A stretch of DNA of 64,000 nt from Trichobilharzia szidati (GCA_944472155.2 OX235275.1:30060865-30124864); one strand, 5' to 3'. Numbered from the stretch's first letter, positions 33,377 to 43,260 are shown. The notes: generated by a model not told the origin, from the letters alone. Translations and numbers: made by a program.

Positions 33377-34520
33377 ATGAACACTGGGTTACCAACTGAA
33401 TATCTTAAACAACTATTATTGAGGTGCACACTGAATGTGGAATTTAGATTTAATGATGTCATCTATAATCAAAGGGATGGAGTCGCAATGGGGTCTCCTT
33501 TAGGACCGCTCTTAGCGGACGTCTTCATGGCAGGCTTAGAGAATGGCCCACTAAAGGAAACCATCGGTAGTTTGTTTATGTATAAAAGATATATAGATGA
33601 CACTTTCATAGTATGTGACGAAAACTCTTCAACTGCTGAACTTCTTGGAATATTTAATGGTTCTCACCCATCTTTGCTTTTCACGGTTGAAGAAGAGTCG
33701 AATTCCTCATTTCACTTCCTTGATGTAAAGCTAGATAGAAGAGAGAATAGTACGTTGCTAAGGTCGATTTACCGAAAGCCAACATTCACTGGGCAGTACA
33801 CTAACTTCAACAGTTGGAGAGAAGAGAAATCTTATTCATTCCTTATGCTCTAGAATTCGTAAAATCTGCTCTGCAGAGACAATCGATAGTGAACTAGATA
33901 AGCTTCGATCAAATCTCCTTAACAATGGTTATCCTACAAGGTTTATCGAACGTAACATCAAGAAAGAATCCGCCACCAGACAAATTACAGTGCCAAAGAA
34001 GAAACTGCTTATGAGTCTGGCATTCAAAGGTGACACCATTTCGGAATTGATTAAAAATCGTTTATCTAAATGCATTAAACGTACTTTTCCTGCAGCTGAT
34101 TTACAACTTGTTTTTACCAGCCGCAATATGATTAGACAATGCGTCAAGGATAGATTACCGCTTTTGTCCACATCCATGTGTATTTACTCTTTTACCTGCT
34201 CTTGTGGAGCGGTTTATATTGGACGTTGTAAGCGTAATCTCCGGAAACGTGTAGCTGAACACTATCCAGTCTGGTTAATGAAAGGCGAACGTAGAACTGC
34301 GAAGTCGTCTATCTGTGATCACCTGTTGGAGTCAGGTCATTTAGCCCCACGTGATTCATCTTTCAAAGTTATCTACATGGCAAAATCGAATCGATCCAAA
34401 AGTTTACGTTTTCTTCACTTATGCATAGCCAAAGCTTTAGCTATACATGAACAGAAACCTAAATTATGTGTTCAAAAACGTTTTGTCAAACCCCTTTCTT
34501 TACCTTGGTCATAGTAATGT
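33377..34520 (+). mobile_element. PLE-A element, near-open C-terminal two thirds
   Basis: Starts in the fingers/palm: [39 protein letters not shown] (motif B), MYKRYIDDTFIVCDENSS (motif C, both aspartates), FHFLDVKLDRRENSTLLRSI and RKPTFTGQYTNFNS. One deletion near 33815 shifts the frame. It then continues from LCSRIRKICSAETIDSELDK through RCIKRTFPAADLQLVFTSR-like text to CIYSFTCSCGAVYIGRCKRN, EHYPVWLMKGERRTAKSSIC, FKVIYMAKSNRSKSLRFLHL and LCVQKRFVKPLSLPWS, stop at 34514. The first RT motifs are missing. Apart from one lesion this is the best-preserved PLE coding sequence here. Confidence 0.9.
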
Positions 34521-34822
34521 TCTTTCTAGTTTTTACTTTATTTTATTTTACCACTTGAATTCTTTCCACTTCATTTCACATCTTCATTCTTATCGTAATC
34601 GTACTCTTATTTTATAAAAAAATTTTAGACAACACTTGACATTTTTAAAACATTTTTCAATTCACTTATAAAACAATCTTTAATAATTTTTTAATTTATC
34701 CACTTCAATTCTACCCCTTATAACATTTTAATTATCGTTATTCTTATCACATATATGTATATTGACTGAGCAATTATTTAGTGCCACTTAATAACCTTTT
34801 CTGTAATATAAATACGACTGTA

Positions 34823-34863
34823 CAGCTTAAAAATGAAGTCGTTGAAAAGAAATTTCTTCGCTG
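34823..34863 (+). ncRNA. Hammerhead-like fold at PLE-A 3' end (variant core)
   Basis: Stem I CAGC/GCTG (34823-34826, 34860-34863), an A-rich segment ending AATGA, GAAA, self-complementary stem III AGAAATTTCT and a UUC triplet. It terminates the AT-rich tail of the 33.4 kb element. The CUGAUGA box is not canonical. Confidence 0.4.
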
Positions 34864-34869
34864 AACAAA

Positions 34870-35250
34870 AACTGTGTTTTTTCTTGAAGAGCTTGCCAAC
34901 GTTTTGATTCATATAGACGAACTGAATGACTTAACATTGGTGCTGAGAATGCGAATCTTGTTGTTTATACTGAGCACAGTAGATTTCTGAACTAAAATGA
35001 TGAATGTCTAGCCTGCCTTTCAGACTCTGCATGCTTTTGACATACATCATTATTCGTGCTGTTACGTCTATTTGAAGCATTGCTGTCTAGATAAGTGAAA
35101 GTGGTGATGTGTTTCAAATTTCTCCCGTTGATAGTCATTGGTGCTTCTTGCTGTTTTTGTTCGTAGGCTGGTTATCTTCATCACCTCCATATCCTCTATG
35201 TTTGCTTAAACGTAATTCCAATGTGACTTGAACTCTAATTTCTCATATTA
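34870..35250 (-). pseudogene. RTE-type LINE reverse transcriptase remnant
   Basis: Minus-strand frames give MTINGRNLKHITTFTYLDSN (about 35140) and, after shifts, RIRILSTNVKSVRLYESK-like text near 34930. This matches ITIDG-NLKEV-FTYLGS followed by KIRIFN-NVKSVLLYG-ETW of RTE-type proteins. Frame broken. Confidence 0.55.
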
Positions 35251-35311
35251 CTGGAAGAAAAGTATAATCAGCAATCAATCAGATTGGCATTTAGCCAGTA
35301 CAATTATTATT

Positions 35312-35610
35312 TCAAAGTGTCGGTTTTGTAGGGATTTTGTTTGATTGTATGGAGGATTTCATCATGAGCTGACATCAGTTAGAGAACCACTAGAAAACCT
35401 GGGAGTACTGGACAGCTGTTTCTTCTTCCTAGTTTGGGACTCTTCATCAGCACGCAACACCGGGATTCAAACCCAGGACCCACCTTCGAATCCCGGTGGT
35501 GCGTGCTGCTGAAGAGTCCCAAACTAGGAAGAAGAAACAGCTGTCCAGTACTCCCAGGTTTTCTAGTGGTTCTCTAACTGATGTCAGCTCATGATGAAAT
35601 CCCCCATGCA
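35312..35610. repeat. HHR-SINE2 inverted pair forming a near-perfect palindrome
   Basis: A minus-strand partial unit (35312-35470) and a plus-strand partial unit (35490-35610) are mirror images around GACCCACC near 35478. Both carry tRNA-like B-box sequence at the centre and a hammerhead region further out (CTGAAGA intact on the plus arm, stem II damaged). A 12-bp direct repeat ACAATTATTATT flanks the pair at 35300-35311 and 35611-35622, so it was probably inserted as one unit. Confidence 0.85.
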
Positions 35611-35734
35611 ACAATTATTATTATTATTGTTATTATTATTCACTTATGTTCCCGATAGAACATAGGATTAAACTCAGATGCGCTACTGAAGCCTAGTTTG
35701 CTGCTGTCATCTATAGCTGGCTACACCACTGTCA

Positions 35735-35900
35735 ATAAGCTGTCATCTCCCCTTTACACGTTCTCCTTCATATCACTCGGGTTCCACTGAAGAGACAGGC
35801 TGGCAAGTGAAGTTGCTCAATGGTTTCCTCAACGTATGCTCGATCAATTTCAAATTTCTTCAGAATATTTGTCAATCCTTTCTGATTACGTGAAAATTAA
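35735..35900 (-). pseudogene. RTE-type LINE C-terminal end, short
   Basis: Carries the TTCTCCTTCATATCACTCGG / TTCCACTGAAGAGACAGGCT block and AGTTGCTCAATGGTTTCCTC, reverse complements of the conserved RTE C-terminal coding blocks at 18.3 and 28.9 kb. Degenerate. Confidence 0.45.
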
Positions 35901-35929
35901 TACATGGCGAAGGTAGCTGCTCATAAAAG

Positions 35930-36090
35930 AAGTCAGAATGCTGAGAAGCTTTCATTAGCTAAGCAGACAACATCTTCAACATATACTTCAGTTTGAAGTT
36001 CAAATTGAAGTATGCATTGAAAATGTTGCCTAGTTGGATAATGAAAGCCTCGCAAGTGGACCATCCAGCTCAAAGAAGACAACTACATCA
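35930..36090. repeat. PLE-B tail, small inverted pair
   Basis: A minus tail end (AAGCTTTCATTAGCTAAGCA near 35950) and a plus tail end (GATAATGAAAGCCTCGCAAG near 36037) meet at a short palindrome around 36000. Both are the terminal block of PLE-B. The GAAAGC box is present on each side; the CUGAAGA box reads TTGAAAA on the right. Confidence 0.6.
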
Positions 36091-36099
36091 AGAAGAAAC

Positions 36100-36690
36100 T
36101 TGTTAGTAGAACATTGTAAATTGGCCAAGTCCATTTTATCTAACTCACACTACCCTCTTCATTCACAACTCTAACCTTGCATCTCATGAGGTAAAACCAG
36201 AAGCCAATATAGAAAACTATATGCTCGCACCAGCAAGTACAAAAAACTCAACCATACTCTACTTAGCTCGTGTTCTGTGTGATAAAGAAAGCATTAGGCG
36301 TGACACCTATAATTTATTAAATAGTCAGTAGTACAACTGGATCTCGTCTTTCCAACTCACATCATCAATAGGTACAACATTTTCTTTCTTTCTTTCTTTT
36401 CCTTTTCTCTCTCTCTCTCTTTTCCGTTATGTGCTGCTTTGTTTCTTTCTCTTGCTTACGCCAGCAAATGTGACATCTCCCACTTTTCTAACACCTTCAA
36501 ACACTGTTCAGCTTTGGCTTTGCTACCAACATGCCAATGTGTTGTTGTAATAATGAACTGAGATTTCCTTCATCTATGTAGAATTCTATTTATTGATAAT
36601 GTACTAACTGGATGCAATACTGTAGTAAAAATGCTGAGAATTCCATTCTGTATTACAAGTACTGTTTTGGAATAAAGCAAATTATTATTA
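36100..36690 (+). mobile_element. CR1-type LINE 3' end and 3' untranslated region
   Basis: The start carries the CR1 C-terminal block (SSCSVIKKALGVT-like, CYSTY-type text near 36250-36310). A CT-rich run follows (36385-36425), then a 3' UTR that is the reverse complement of 58755-59060 (CCAACATGCCAATGTGTTGT near 36528). It ends in TTTTGGAATAAAGCAAATTA and an ATT repeat at 36690, the typical 3' end of this family here. Confidence 0.75.
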
Positions 36691-36692
36691 AG

Positions 36693-36960
36693 TGGGTTTT
36701 CTATGGAAAAATCTTCTTAAGGTTCAATCAGGTCTTCTTGTTATTTCTACATTAAGAAAGAAAATTTCGGATTCATTGTCATTTTCTGGAATAAAATTTG
36801 TTTCCGGATGAAGGTTATTAAATATTTGTAGCAGTTTATCGTGGTCAAAACTAGCGTCGTTAATGATGAGACTGTACCTTGTATACAGTTGTAGCTTGTC
36901 AGTGGTTGACTTAAGTGAAGTGATGTCAAGGCAAGCCATGAAGTAGTAATCTATACGCTT
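36693..36960 (-). mobile_element. PLE reverse transcriptase fragment
   Basis: Right to left: LQLYTRYSLIINDASFDHDK (motif C position, YTRY kept but aspartates lost), LLQIFNNLHPETNFIPENDN, FFLNVEITRRPD, then RRFFHRKPT in the next frame. This order is the PLE palm-to-thumb segment. The sequence is not especially close to PLE-A, B or C. Confidence 0.6.
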
Positions 36961-36979
36961 TCATGCATAATGGATCTAA

Positions 36980-37640
36980 AATTTACAGTTCTAATGAAAC
37001 AATAGGAAGTCATCGACTGTTTCACTTATTCTAGCTGGTGTTTCCCAAGGAGCTGTTCTTTCTCCTTTCCTGTTTCCTTTCTTCCTACATGACTTGTCCG
37101 ATTCTTCTGATGAAGTCAACTTTGTCAAGTATGCCAATAATCTGACTGTTTCTATGTCGGTGGTTACTTCCCAGTCAGATTGTCACAAAACGAATAACGT
37201 TTCTATCAGAAATTAGTCAGTGGTCTTCGTCAAATGGCTCTTGAGCTTAATTCCCCCGGATTTCAGATGCAAGCGAGACTTACATGGGCTGGTTAGTTCG
37301 GACGATTTCACTGTCACAAGTGGTACTGAAGTTGGAACCAAATCATATTTTAGATACTTCGGATTGTGGTATTTCCGCTGATCACTTTTCCTGGTCTTCC
37401 CACATCATGTACATTTCAAGAAAGATATTTCGTTTAACGTCTGACATAAGGAAGTTTAGGTGATCTGGTTATATCCTGTCTCTACTGTTACCGTTTGTTA
37501 ATTCTTGTATTCTGCCTATACTTCTTTACTGTTCCCCCTATATTTTTCAGTGCTACCTAAGAAAACCTTTGTTATACTGGAAAGGATGCTAATAGTCATC
37601 AGTAGTCGTTAATACTGTTGTAGACAGAAACATTGATCCA
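36980..37640 (+). mobile_element. CR1-type LINE: palm and thumb fragment
   Basis: Broken frames read VSQGAVLSPFLFPFFLHDLS-like text (37.03-37.1 kb), VNFVKYANNLTVSMSVVT (motif C with YANN in place of YADD), FRCKRDLHGLVSSDD and YFRYF, a thumb with CISCLYCYRLLILVFCLYFF-like text, and LRKPLLYWKGC. Both catalytic aspartates are lost. Same order as the CR1 copy at 27.5-28.1 kb. Confidence 0.7.
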
Positions 37641-37644
37641 AGTA

Positions 37645-37775
37645 TTGGTTTGTAGAGATTTGGTTGATTTGTTACAGGATTTCATCATGAGCTGACATTG
37701 GTTAGAGAACCGTTGGAAAACATAGGAGTACTGGACAGCTGTTTCGTCCTAGTTCGTGACCATCTTTAGTCTACC
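37645..37775 (-). repeat. HHR-SINE2 fragment
   Basis: GAGATTTGGTTGATTTGTTA to GGACAGCTGTTTCGTCCTAG is the outer end of a minus-strand unit, including GAAACAGCTGTCC reversed. It stops inside the hammerhead. Confidence 0.7.
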
Positions 37776-37864
37776 ATCAGTTTGGCTGTAAGCAAAAGTA
37801 CTTTTTCGGAGACACTAACTGGTGACTGCAAATTAATTAAACTTTGAATTCGTGAGTCAAACAC

Positions 37865-38030
37865 TAAATTTCATCTTAGTGGCTGGATGGTCAATGAACT
37901 CACCACCTCATAACCTGTAGGTTCAAGTTTCAATACCTAATTAGGTTATTTATACGTACTATTGATGAGTGCCAAACTAGGACAAGGCAACTGTCCTGAA
38001 CTCTGTTGGTTTTATTATCGAATTATCAAA
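37865..38030 (+). repeat. tRNA-headed HHR-SINE2-like copy, degenerate
   Basis: A-box-like TAGTGGCTGGATGGTCAATG (37877) and B-box-like GTAGGTTCAAGTTTC (37917) precede GATGAGTGCCAAACTAGGAC and AACTGTCCTGAACTC, a hammerhead-like block with the GAAA box lost. Aligns loosely with HHR-SINE2. Confidence 0.5.
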
Positions 38031-38039
38031 AATCCAAGA

Positions 38040-38940
38040 GCGATCCTATTCACATAACAATATTCTCGCAATAAGATGTATGTCACGTGATATTGATTGG
38101 GACCTAGTCGTTGATAGGTTGTTGGACGATGTTGTCTCTTATATCACCTGCCCATTATTTCAAATTCTACTCAGACATTTACCGTCCTACTGAAACGCTG
38201 TTTATGAGATTTGATAGAATCTCTTCTCCACAACTAAAAAAGCTTAGAAGATAAAAAGAGATAATACTGGCGTCTTAGGAATTAACTCTCTGATAAATGT
38301 AAAGACTAAATCGGATTTTTTACTATGTAAGAGTGTCTCTAACATCTGGAGACTTTTTAATCAACTTATAAGCAGAAAACACATTTCGCTTGATGCTTAT
38401 TCTCATGTGAATGCCTGAAATTGATCTGTTATAATGCAACATGCTAATATAGTTAAACGTGATATTTCTAGTCACGTGAATTGTCATTTTCTTGGCTTCA
38501 ATGCAAAGGAGGTGTTGTTGTCATGTCTCAAATCTTCGAATTCATCATACAGCCCAGGTCCCGACGGTGTAGCAAGCATTTTACTTCAAAAGTGTGCTGA
38601 TACCTTATTTCAATCTATTCCACAGATCTTTAATAGAAATACAGTAACTGTAGTCTGAGAAGAAACAAAGGTGATGCCTGTACCAAAGTGATTTTCTGGA
38701 TCAGGTCTGAAGTTTAGGTCAATTATCATCACGTCTCCCATTTTGAGAACTATGAAAAAGCTTCAATTGCATGTTCTCAAACTTTCTCTGAAATCTTTTA
38801 ATGAGTCAAAGCAGTTTGCTTACAAATGCAGATGCTATCGTTGTATCCCTACAAAATACTGTTTCAATTCTCGATAGAGGCGCTGTTTAAACTAAACTTC
38901 TGCTTTTGGCTGTATTCCTCCTAGGGAAATTTCACTAAGC
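38040..38940 (+). mobile_element. CR1-type LINE: region before and into the reverse transcriptase
   Basis: The first half resembles the linker after the endonuclease (YKDKIWEL-like text, stops frequent). From 38434 a clearer frame reads NCHFLGFNAKEVLLSCLKSS and YSPGPDGVASILLQKCADTL (the SPGPDG-I-LLK motif before the palm). It continues, frameshifted, with VMPVPK, RSIITSPILRTMKKLQLHVL and SLKSFNESKQFAYK. It stops before motif C. Confidence 0.72.
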
Positions 38941-39161
38941 AAGCTTATTTTAGCAAGCTTACTAAATCCTAAGTAACAAAGTGGCTGTCTTCTTATTTTC
39001 GGGTAGAAAACAACACAATGCCTAGAATGGAAAGCTGTCCACTACTTTGCTAATGCTTTACAACGTAAAATCAATCAAATTCCTGCAAGGTGACACTTCG
39101 AAAAGAAGTCATAGACTTCCTGGTCAATAATAAATCACTTCGAAAAATTGTAATGTGGTAC

Positions 39162-39958
39162 TGTAACAACAGAAGACAAGGGCCAGGCAACAGATCGTTT
39201 ATTAAGGAAAATCAACACATATTTATATATCTTTATGTACATTATTATAGATTATTTAAGCAAACAAACACAGTCCTCTGATTGGTTGTTTCTCATTGGA
39301 AGTTAATTTTTCATCACTTTGTGGCTGTTTCTTGAATGTCAGATCATCTTTGTGCTAACTGTATCCGCCTGCGCAAAGTCTTTGTTCTCATTTTTCTCAC
39401 CACCAATATTGGGGACATAAACATTGATGTAAATTACTGTTGACCAACTTTGACTAGCAGCCAGTTCTCACCACACTCGTCCCCCCGTCAAAGACTTGCG
39501 ACTGAAGTTGGTTCGGTCTTCTTGGTTATAGGGGGCTTTGTTCGTTCGTCTTGCTGTCTGGAATCTTGGCGCTCGCTGATTTTCACCTGTTCCTATATGT
39601 TTGGCATTGCGATTGTGTCTGCGTAACCCCATCTCAAAGTGACCATATATGGTCCTTCCCACTTTGGAAACTGTTTGCCTGACCCTGTCGCACATTCGTA
39701 GGTATTTCGCCTCGCCCTACCATATGCTGAATTCTCCCGACCTTCCAGCAGCGTCTCAAGTAGCAGCCTCATCTCTGACAGATCCTGAACGCCAATCAGC
39801 TGCGAAGAAGTCTCAAAGTCCTGTCTGAAGATCCATATGTCTCCATCATAAACTGCAGGGCATAGGCTTTCCATTTGTCTGTAGGCAGCGACACCAAATG
39901 TAACAACAGAAGGCAAGAGCCAGGCAACAGATCGTTTATTAAGGAAAATCAACATTAT
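39162..39958 (-). mobile_element. Gypsy-type LTR retrotransposon, internally deleted
   Basis: On the minus strand: a truncated 5' LTR end (39958-39899, ending TTACA), a primer-binding-like site starting TGGTGTCGCTGCC, a short internal region, a purine-rich tract (39489-39476, GACGGGGGGACGAG) and a full 3' LTR of 314 bp (39475-39162, TGTGG...TTACA). The internal frame reads MESLCPAVYDGDIWIFRQDF (possibly the start of Gag) and then KQFPKWEGPYMVTL, which resembles the C-terminal end of Gypsy integrase. Gag remainder, protease, RT, RNase H and catalytic integrase are absent. Confidence 0.75.
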
Positions 39959-39979
39959 TAAGTGAACAAAAATCTACAA

Positions 39980-40770
39980 AAGGCAGTGAGTACTGCGAAA
40001 GCTCTCGCCATATCCATCTAAAAGCCAGAACTATGTGTTCAAAAGAAACTAGTCCAGCCTTTACAACTACCATGGACCTAGTTCAGTATGTCCCCTTATC
40101 CTTCAGCTTTTTGTTTTGTTCTCTGTGTGTGTGTAGTTTTCTCTCTCTATCTTCATCCAATTCATCCCATTTTCTTCAGTTATAAAATCCGTTATTTTAA
40201 GTTTGTTTCCACGCTCCTCCTGATCACACTTGTAATCCGTTTAGATTAACCATTTTAAAATTATATTCTAATCCTGTGTAATTTTTGTTTTTGTTTCTAT
40301 GCCTCTTGTAATCTATATTCACATCTCCTAACTTACATTTCAAGTTGAAACAATTGTGATTACAATTTTGTTTCCATGCTCATTTTGTTCACACCTATAA
40401 TTCGTTCTATAACTGCGTAACTTTTATTTTCTAAGCCTCTTGTAATTCATAGTAGTTTGAAAATAATAATCACCTTTTATTCGCCTTTAAAATTATTTCT
40501 CCAGTTGTTAAATATTGATTTTACACGACGTTGTAACTGTTTTCTAATCCTGTGCAGTCTTGTCTCTAAGCCCCTTGTAATCTATATTCGTAACTTCAAA
40601 CTTTCATATCAAGTTGAAAATTATTATCTCCTTCGTTGCTATGTGGAATTAAATAAATAATAATAGTTGTATTCATGTGAACTAATCTAAATGAATGCGA
40701 TTGTACAGGTGCTTTTGAGAATGAAATCACCGGAAAGATCAACATCTTTGCTGAACTTCTTGTTCTTTTT
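39980..40770 (+). mobile_element. PLE-A C-terminal end with a long repeated tail
   Basis: Only the last codons remain: ALAISI followed by KPELCVQKKLVQPLQLPWT and a stop near 40080. The tail (40081-40700) holds about three imperfect copies of a unit of roughly 135 bp containing CCTCTTGTAATCTATATTC (40300, 40436, 40571). It ends in a terminal hammerhead-like fold. The HHR-SINE2 pair inserted next to it. Confidence 0.75.
40706..40753 (+). ncRNA. Hammerhead-like fold at PLE-A 3' end (variant core)
   Basis: CAGGTGC, an extended segment ending GAATGA, an ATCACCG stem II region, GAAA (40733-40736), AGATCAACATCTT and TGCTG follow the usual PLE-A terminal order. The core box is non-canonical and stem I is weak. 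Confidence 0.3.
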
Positions 40771-40917
40771 TTCTCTAATGGGTACTTTTCACGACTTATT
40801 CAACAATCTTCGTCACATTCAAGGTTACAGTGGTGTTCTTATAAAACAATGCCTATTTTGGTTACAGGATTTCATCATGAGCTGACATTGGTTAGAGAAC
40901 CATTGGAAAACCTGGGA

Positions 40918-40963
40918 GTACTGGACAGCTGTTTCGTCCTAGTTTGGGACTCTTCATCAGTAC
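40918..40963 (-). ncRNA. HHR-SINE2 hammerhead, C3-to-A variant
   Basis: Stem I GTACTG/CAGTAC, box ATGAAGA (CUGAAGA with C3 changed to A), stem II GTCC/GGAC, GAAA, stem III CAGCTG and a GUC triplet. Everything but C3 is canonical. Confidence 0.65.
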
Positions 40964-41277
40964 GCACCCACCGGGATTCGAACCCAGCACCTTCTGGTTA
41001 CAAGGTGAGCTCGTATACCATTAAGCCACTGGGACCCGATCCAATGGCCCATGAATTCTAACTTCTGCCAATTCACGACATAGCGCGACCGCTAGCCAAT
41101 GTCTTCGGCGAGTATTTGTCCTCACACCCGACCTGCTGCACCCTACTGGTCACGACTTCCCACTGGAACCCCAGGTAACTACCTACCTGAATAGGGCCAG
41201 TCGCCAGTGAGCATCTCATTCATATTCAAGTAGTGGTTTGTAACCAGAAGGTCCTGGGTTCGAACCCCGATGGTAGC

Positions 41278-41322
41278 GTACTGTGAAGAGTCCCAAACTA
41301 GGACGAAACAGCTGTCCAGTAC
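41278..41322 (+). ncRNA. HHR-SINE2 hammerhead, core deletion
   Basis: Same stems as 40918-40963, but the box reads TGAAGA: the first core base is deleted. Stem I GTACTG/CAGTAC, stem II GTCC/GGAC, GAAA and CAGCTG are perfect. Confidence 0.6.
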
Positions 41323-41424
41323 TCCCAGGTTTTCCAATGGTTCTCTAACCAATGTCAGCTCATGACGAAATCCTGTAACCAATCAACCAAATCCCTACAA
41401 ACCAATACTTGAATGCCTTTTTTG

Positions 41425-41964
41425 TCTAATGTTATGTCATGTGTTCATCAGCCAAATCTAAGTTTATGATGCTGACTTCAGTTCTCAGTCTCATCATGTA
41501 AAAACAGTGACGTCATACTACCTTGATAATCTATTTATTGTGTGTCGACAATCCGCCGCTAGGCGATTCATGTTTCACTGCTAAACTCTGCTGTTTAAAT
41601 GCCTACTCAACTACAAAAAATTGGCCAAAAATACTCTTCATACACAACACAGAGAAAATATATATTAGGCAATCAGATAAATTGTAAACTATTCTACGTA
41701 ACTGAAAAAATCTGAATCAAATATTAAAAAAAAAGAATGATATACGGAAACAGAGATAGTAGTGATGAAAAAGCTGTGATAATTGTTTAAAAGAAATACC
41801 TGAGGCGAATTAAAAAAAACAACCAGAAAACCATTGAACACTTTAAAACGGATAATATTTGAGTTTATCTCTTCCTCCGTCTCTGTCTCTGTCGAATTTT
41901 CATAGCTAACGGCAATGTTTTATTTTTCAAGTGTAAAATGGGTAAGAATTATCAGATTTCAAGG
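41425..41964. other. No recognised feature
   Basis: AT-rich sequence without recognisable motifs. Confidence 0.4.
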
Positions 41965-42135
41965 CATTTTTTGAGCAGATAGAATAGATAGGTAGTCAAA
42001 TGATTGTAAGACTAAGAAGAAAAGCCCAACAACATGAGAAATTTCTATGGGTATTTATTTATAAATGTGAGGAGAGTGTACATATCTACTATATATATGT
42101 GGCGTGTCCTACTGACGGAAATTTATGAGTAGTAT
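41965..42135 (+). repeat. Unclassified repeat R2
   Basis: Shares the block TATATATGTGGCGTGTCCTA followed by CTGACGGAAATT with 51.13-51.3 kb, together with matching flanks (GTATTTATTTATAAATGTGA). No coding potential or tRNA head; class unknown. Confidence 0.5.
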
Positions 42136-42329
42136 ATGATGAAAAGAGGGAAAAATGAAGAGTATTGTGAGTCAAGGAGCACAAAATAAAGGCAGAATAC
42201 AAACATCTTGAAATAGTAGACAAGATTAATAAGTCAGGTGGATGATTTAAATGTAGTTGTGTTCTCTTAGGTGGGTGAATGACTTCCTAGACAACATTTG
42301 CAATGCACTGACTTCAGTGTGAGGTGAAT

Positions 42330-43260
42330 GTCCATTAAAGATAAGATTTCATTTTGACTGAGGTCAACTACATAGGACAAACTAGTAAGTCGAGAGTCAT
42401 CAGATTGTCGGACCAAAAGAATTTAGCGAAGTTAGGAATGGCTGACCCTGAAAAGATAAGTAATTAAGAAAAAAGCTCACCGACTGGACTACATGCATTA
42501 ACACACTATCACACTCTTCGGTGGGAGAGGGTTAAAAATCTAAGAAGTAATCTAGGTAGGTCGAGAGAGAGAAGGAGACTGATTACTGATTCCTGGCTCA
42601 ATGAGTCTACACCTAACACATGTAACAGAAATGACTCCATGCATATACCAGAGATATGGAAGATATTATTGCCACCTGTCAAATCACAGGAGGATAATAA
42701 ATAATCTTAAAGTTTTATTTCATTTCACGAACATCATAACGTGTGCGTCGGTGGCATAGCGGTTAGGACGCTCGCCCACCATGCATATGGCCCGGGGTTC
42801 GATCCCCGGCTGACGCACTCCTTTACCTCGCTAAGCCAGAAATAATGCTGGTGAATTGGAAAGGTTGGGCATGAGGCTAGCAACTCCATCCTGTAAAATA
42901 AAGACTGCTGCAGAAACTTCAAGCCACTAGCTTGAAGCCCTATGTTCCACTGGGAACGTGAAGGAAAAAAAAACATCATAACATGCTAACAAGTTACTTA
43001 TTTATTTTTCTAAGAAAACATCTTATTTCCTATCTGAGTGTACTTGATTTATAACACTCATATTATTATTTCTGAATGTACATTATCCTTTTTTGATTTT
43101 TATTCAAATGTCTAATCATCAATTTTTACTCATGTATATAAATGCAGTAAAAGGTTGTGTGAGTAATGGCTTGATATGATTATGAGTAATAGTTTGTGCT
43201 CGAAACGTGTGATTTATCATAATATCATTAATCTTATCTATAATTGAGTTATACTCTACC
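42330..43260 (+). mobile_element. PLE-C fragment: GIY-YIG end and 3' tail
   Basis: The frame reads NYIGQTSKSRVIRLSDQKNL, GLHALTHYHTLRWERVKNLR and SNLGRSREGRL, the endonuclease end of PLE-C as at 20.6-20.8 kb (minus). The tail, after the SINE-D insertion, continues to about 43260 and matches 20.12-20.42 kb, including AGTTTGTGCTCGAAACGTG near 43190. Confidence 0.78.
42741..42971 (+). repeat. tRNA-derived SINE with RTE-like tail (SINE-D), with target duplication
   Basis: The head folds like a tRNA: GTGCGTC pairs with GACGCAC, with an A box in GGCATAGCGGTTAGG (42753) and a B box GGTTCGATCCC (about 42796). The body ends in GAAGCCCTATGTTCCACTGG, close to RTE 3' ends at 15.41 kb, then an A-run. An 11-bp direct repeat AACATCATAAC flanks it at 42730-42740 and 42972-42982. 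It inserted in the PLE-C tail and looks fairly recent. Confidence 0.9.

Larger units (their letters stand above)
40861..41411. repeat. HHR-SINE2 inverted pair with target duplication
   Basis: A nearly full minus-strand unit (40861-41230) meets a partial plus-strand unit (about 41237-41411). The minus unit has a tRNA-like head (GGATTCGAACCC at 40974 reversed) and the plus unit has GGGTTCGAACCCCG at 41257. A 13-bp direct repeat with one mismatch (AATGCCTATTTTG / AATGCCTTTTTTG) flanks the pair at 40848-40860 and 41412-41424. The two units thus behave as one insertion. Hammerhead folds are at 40918-40963 (minus) and 41278-41322 (plus). Confidence 0.88.

Noticed and set aside
36385..36430. CT-rich run as a splice-site tract of a gene
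   Set aside because: It is part of the CR1 3' UTR, repeated in reverse at about 59.0 kb.
42741..42815. Functional tRNA gene
   Set aside because: The cloverleaf is good, but the sequence continues into a SINE body with an A-run and target duplication, and related heads occur at 19.9 and 21.7 kb.
43150..43200. Possible hammerhead in the PLE-C tail (GTTTGTGCTCGAAACGTG)
   Set aside because: The triplet position reads GUG, which is not a permitted cleavage triplet, and the CUGAUGA box is not convincing.
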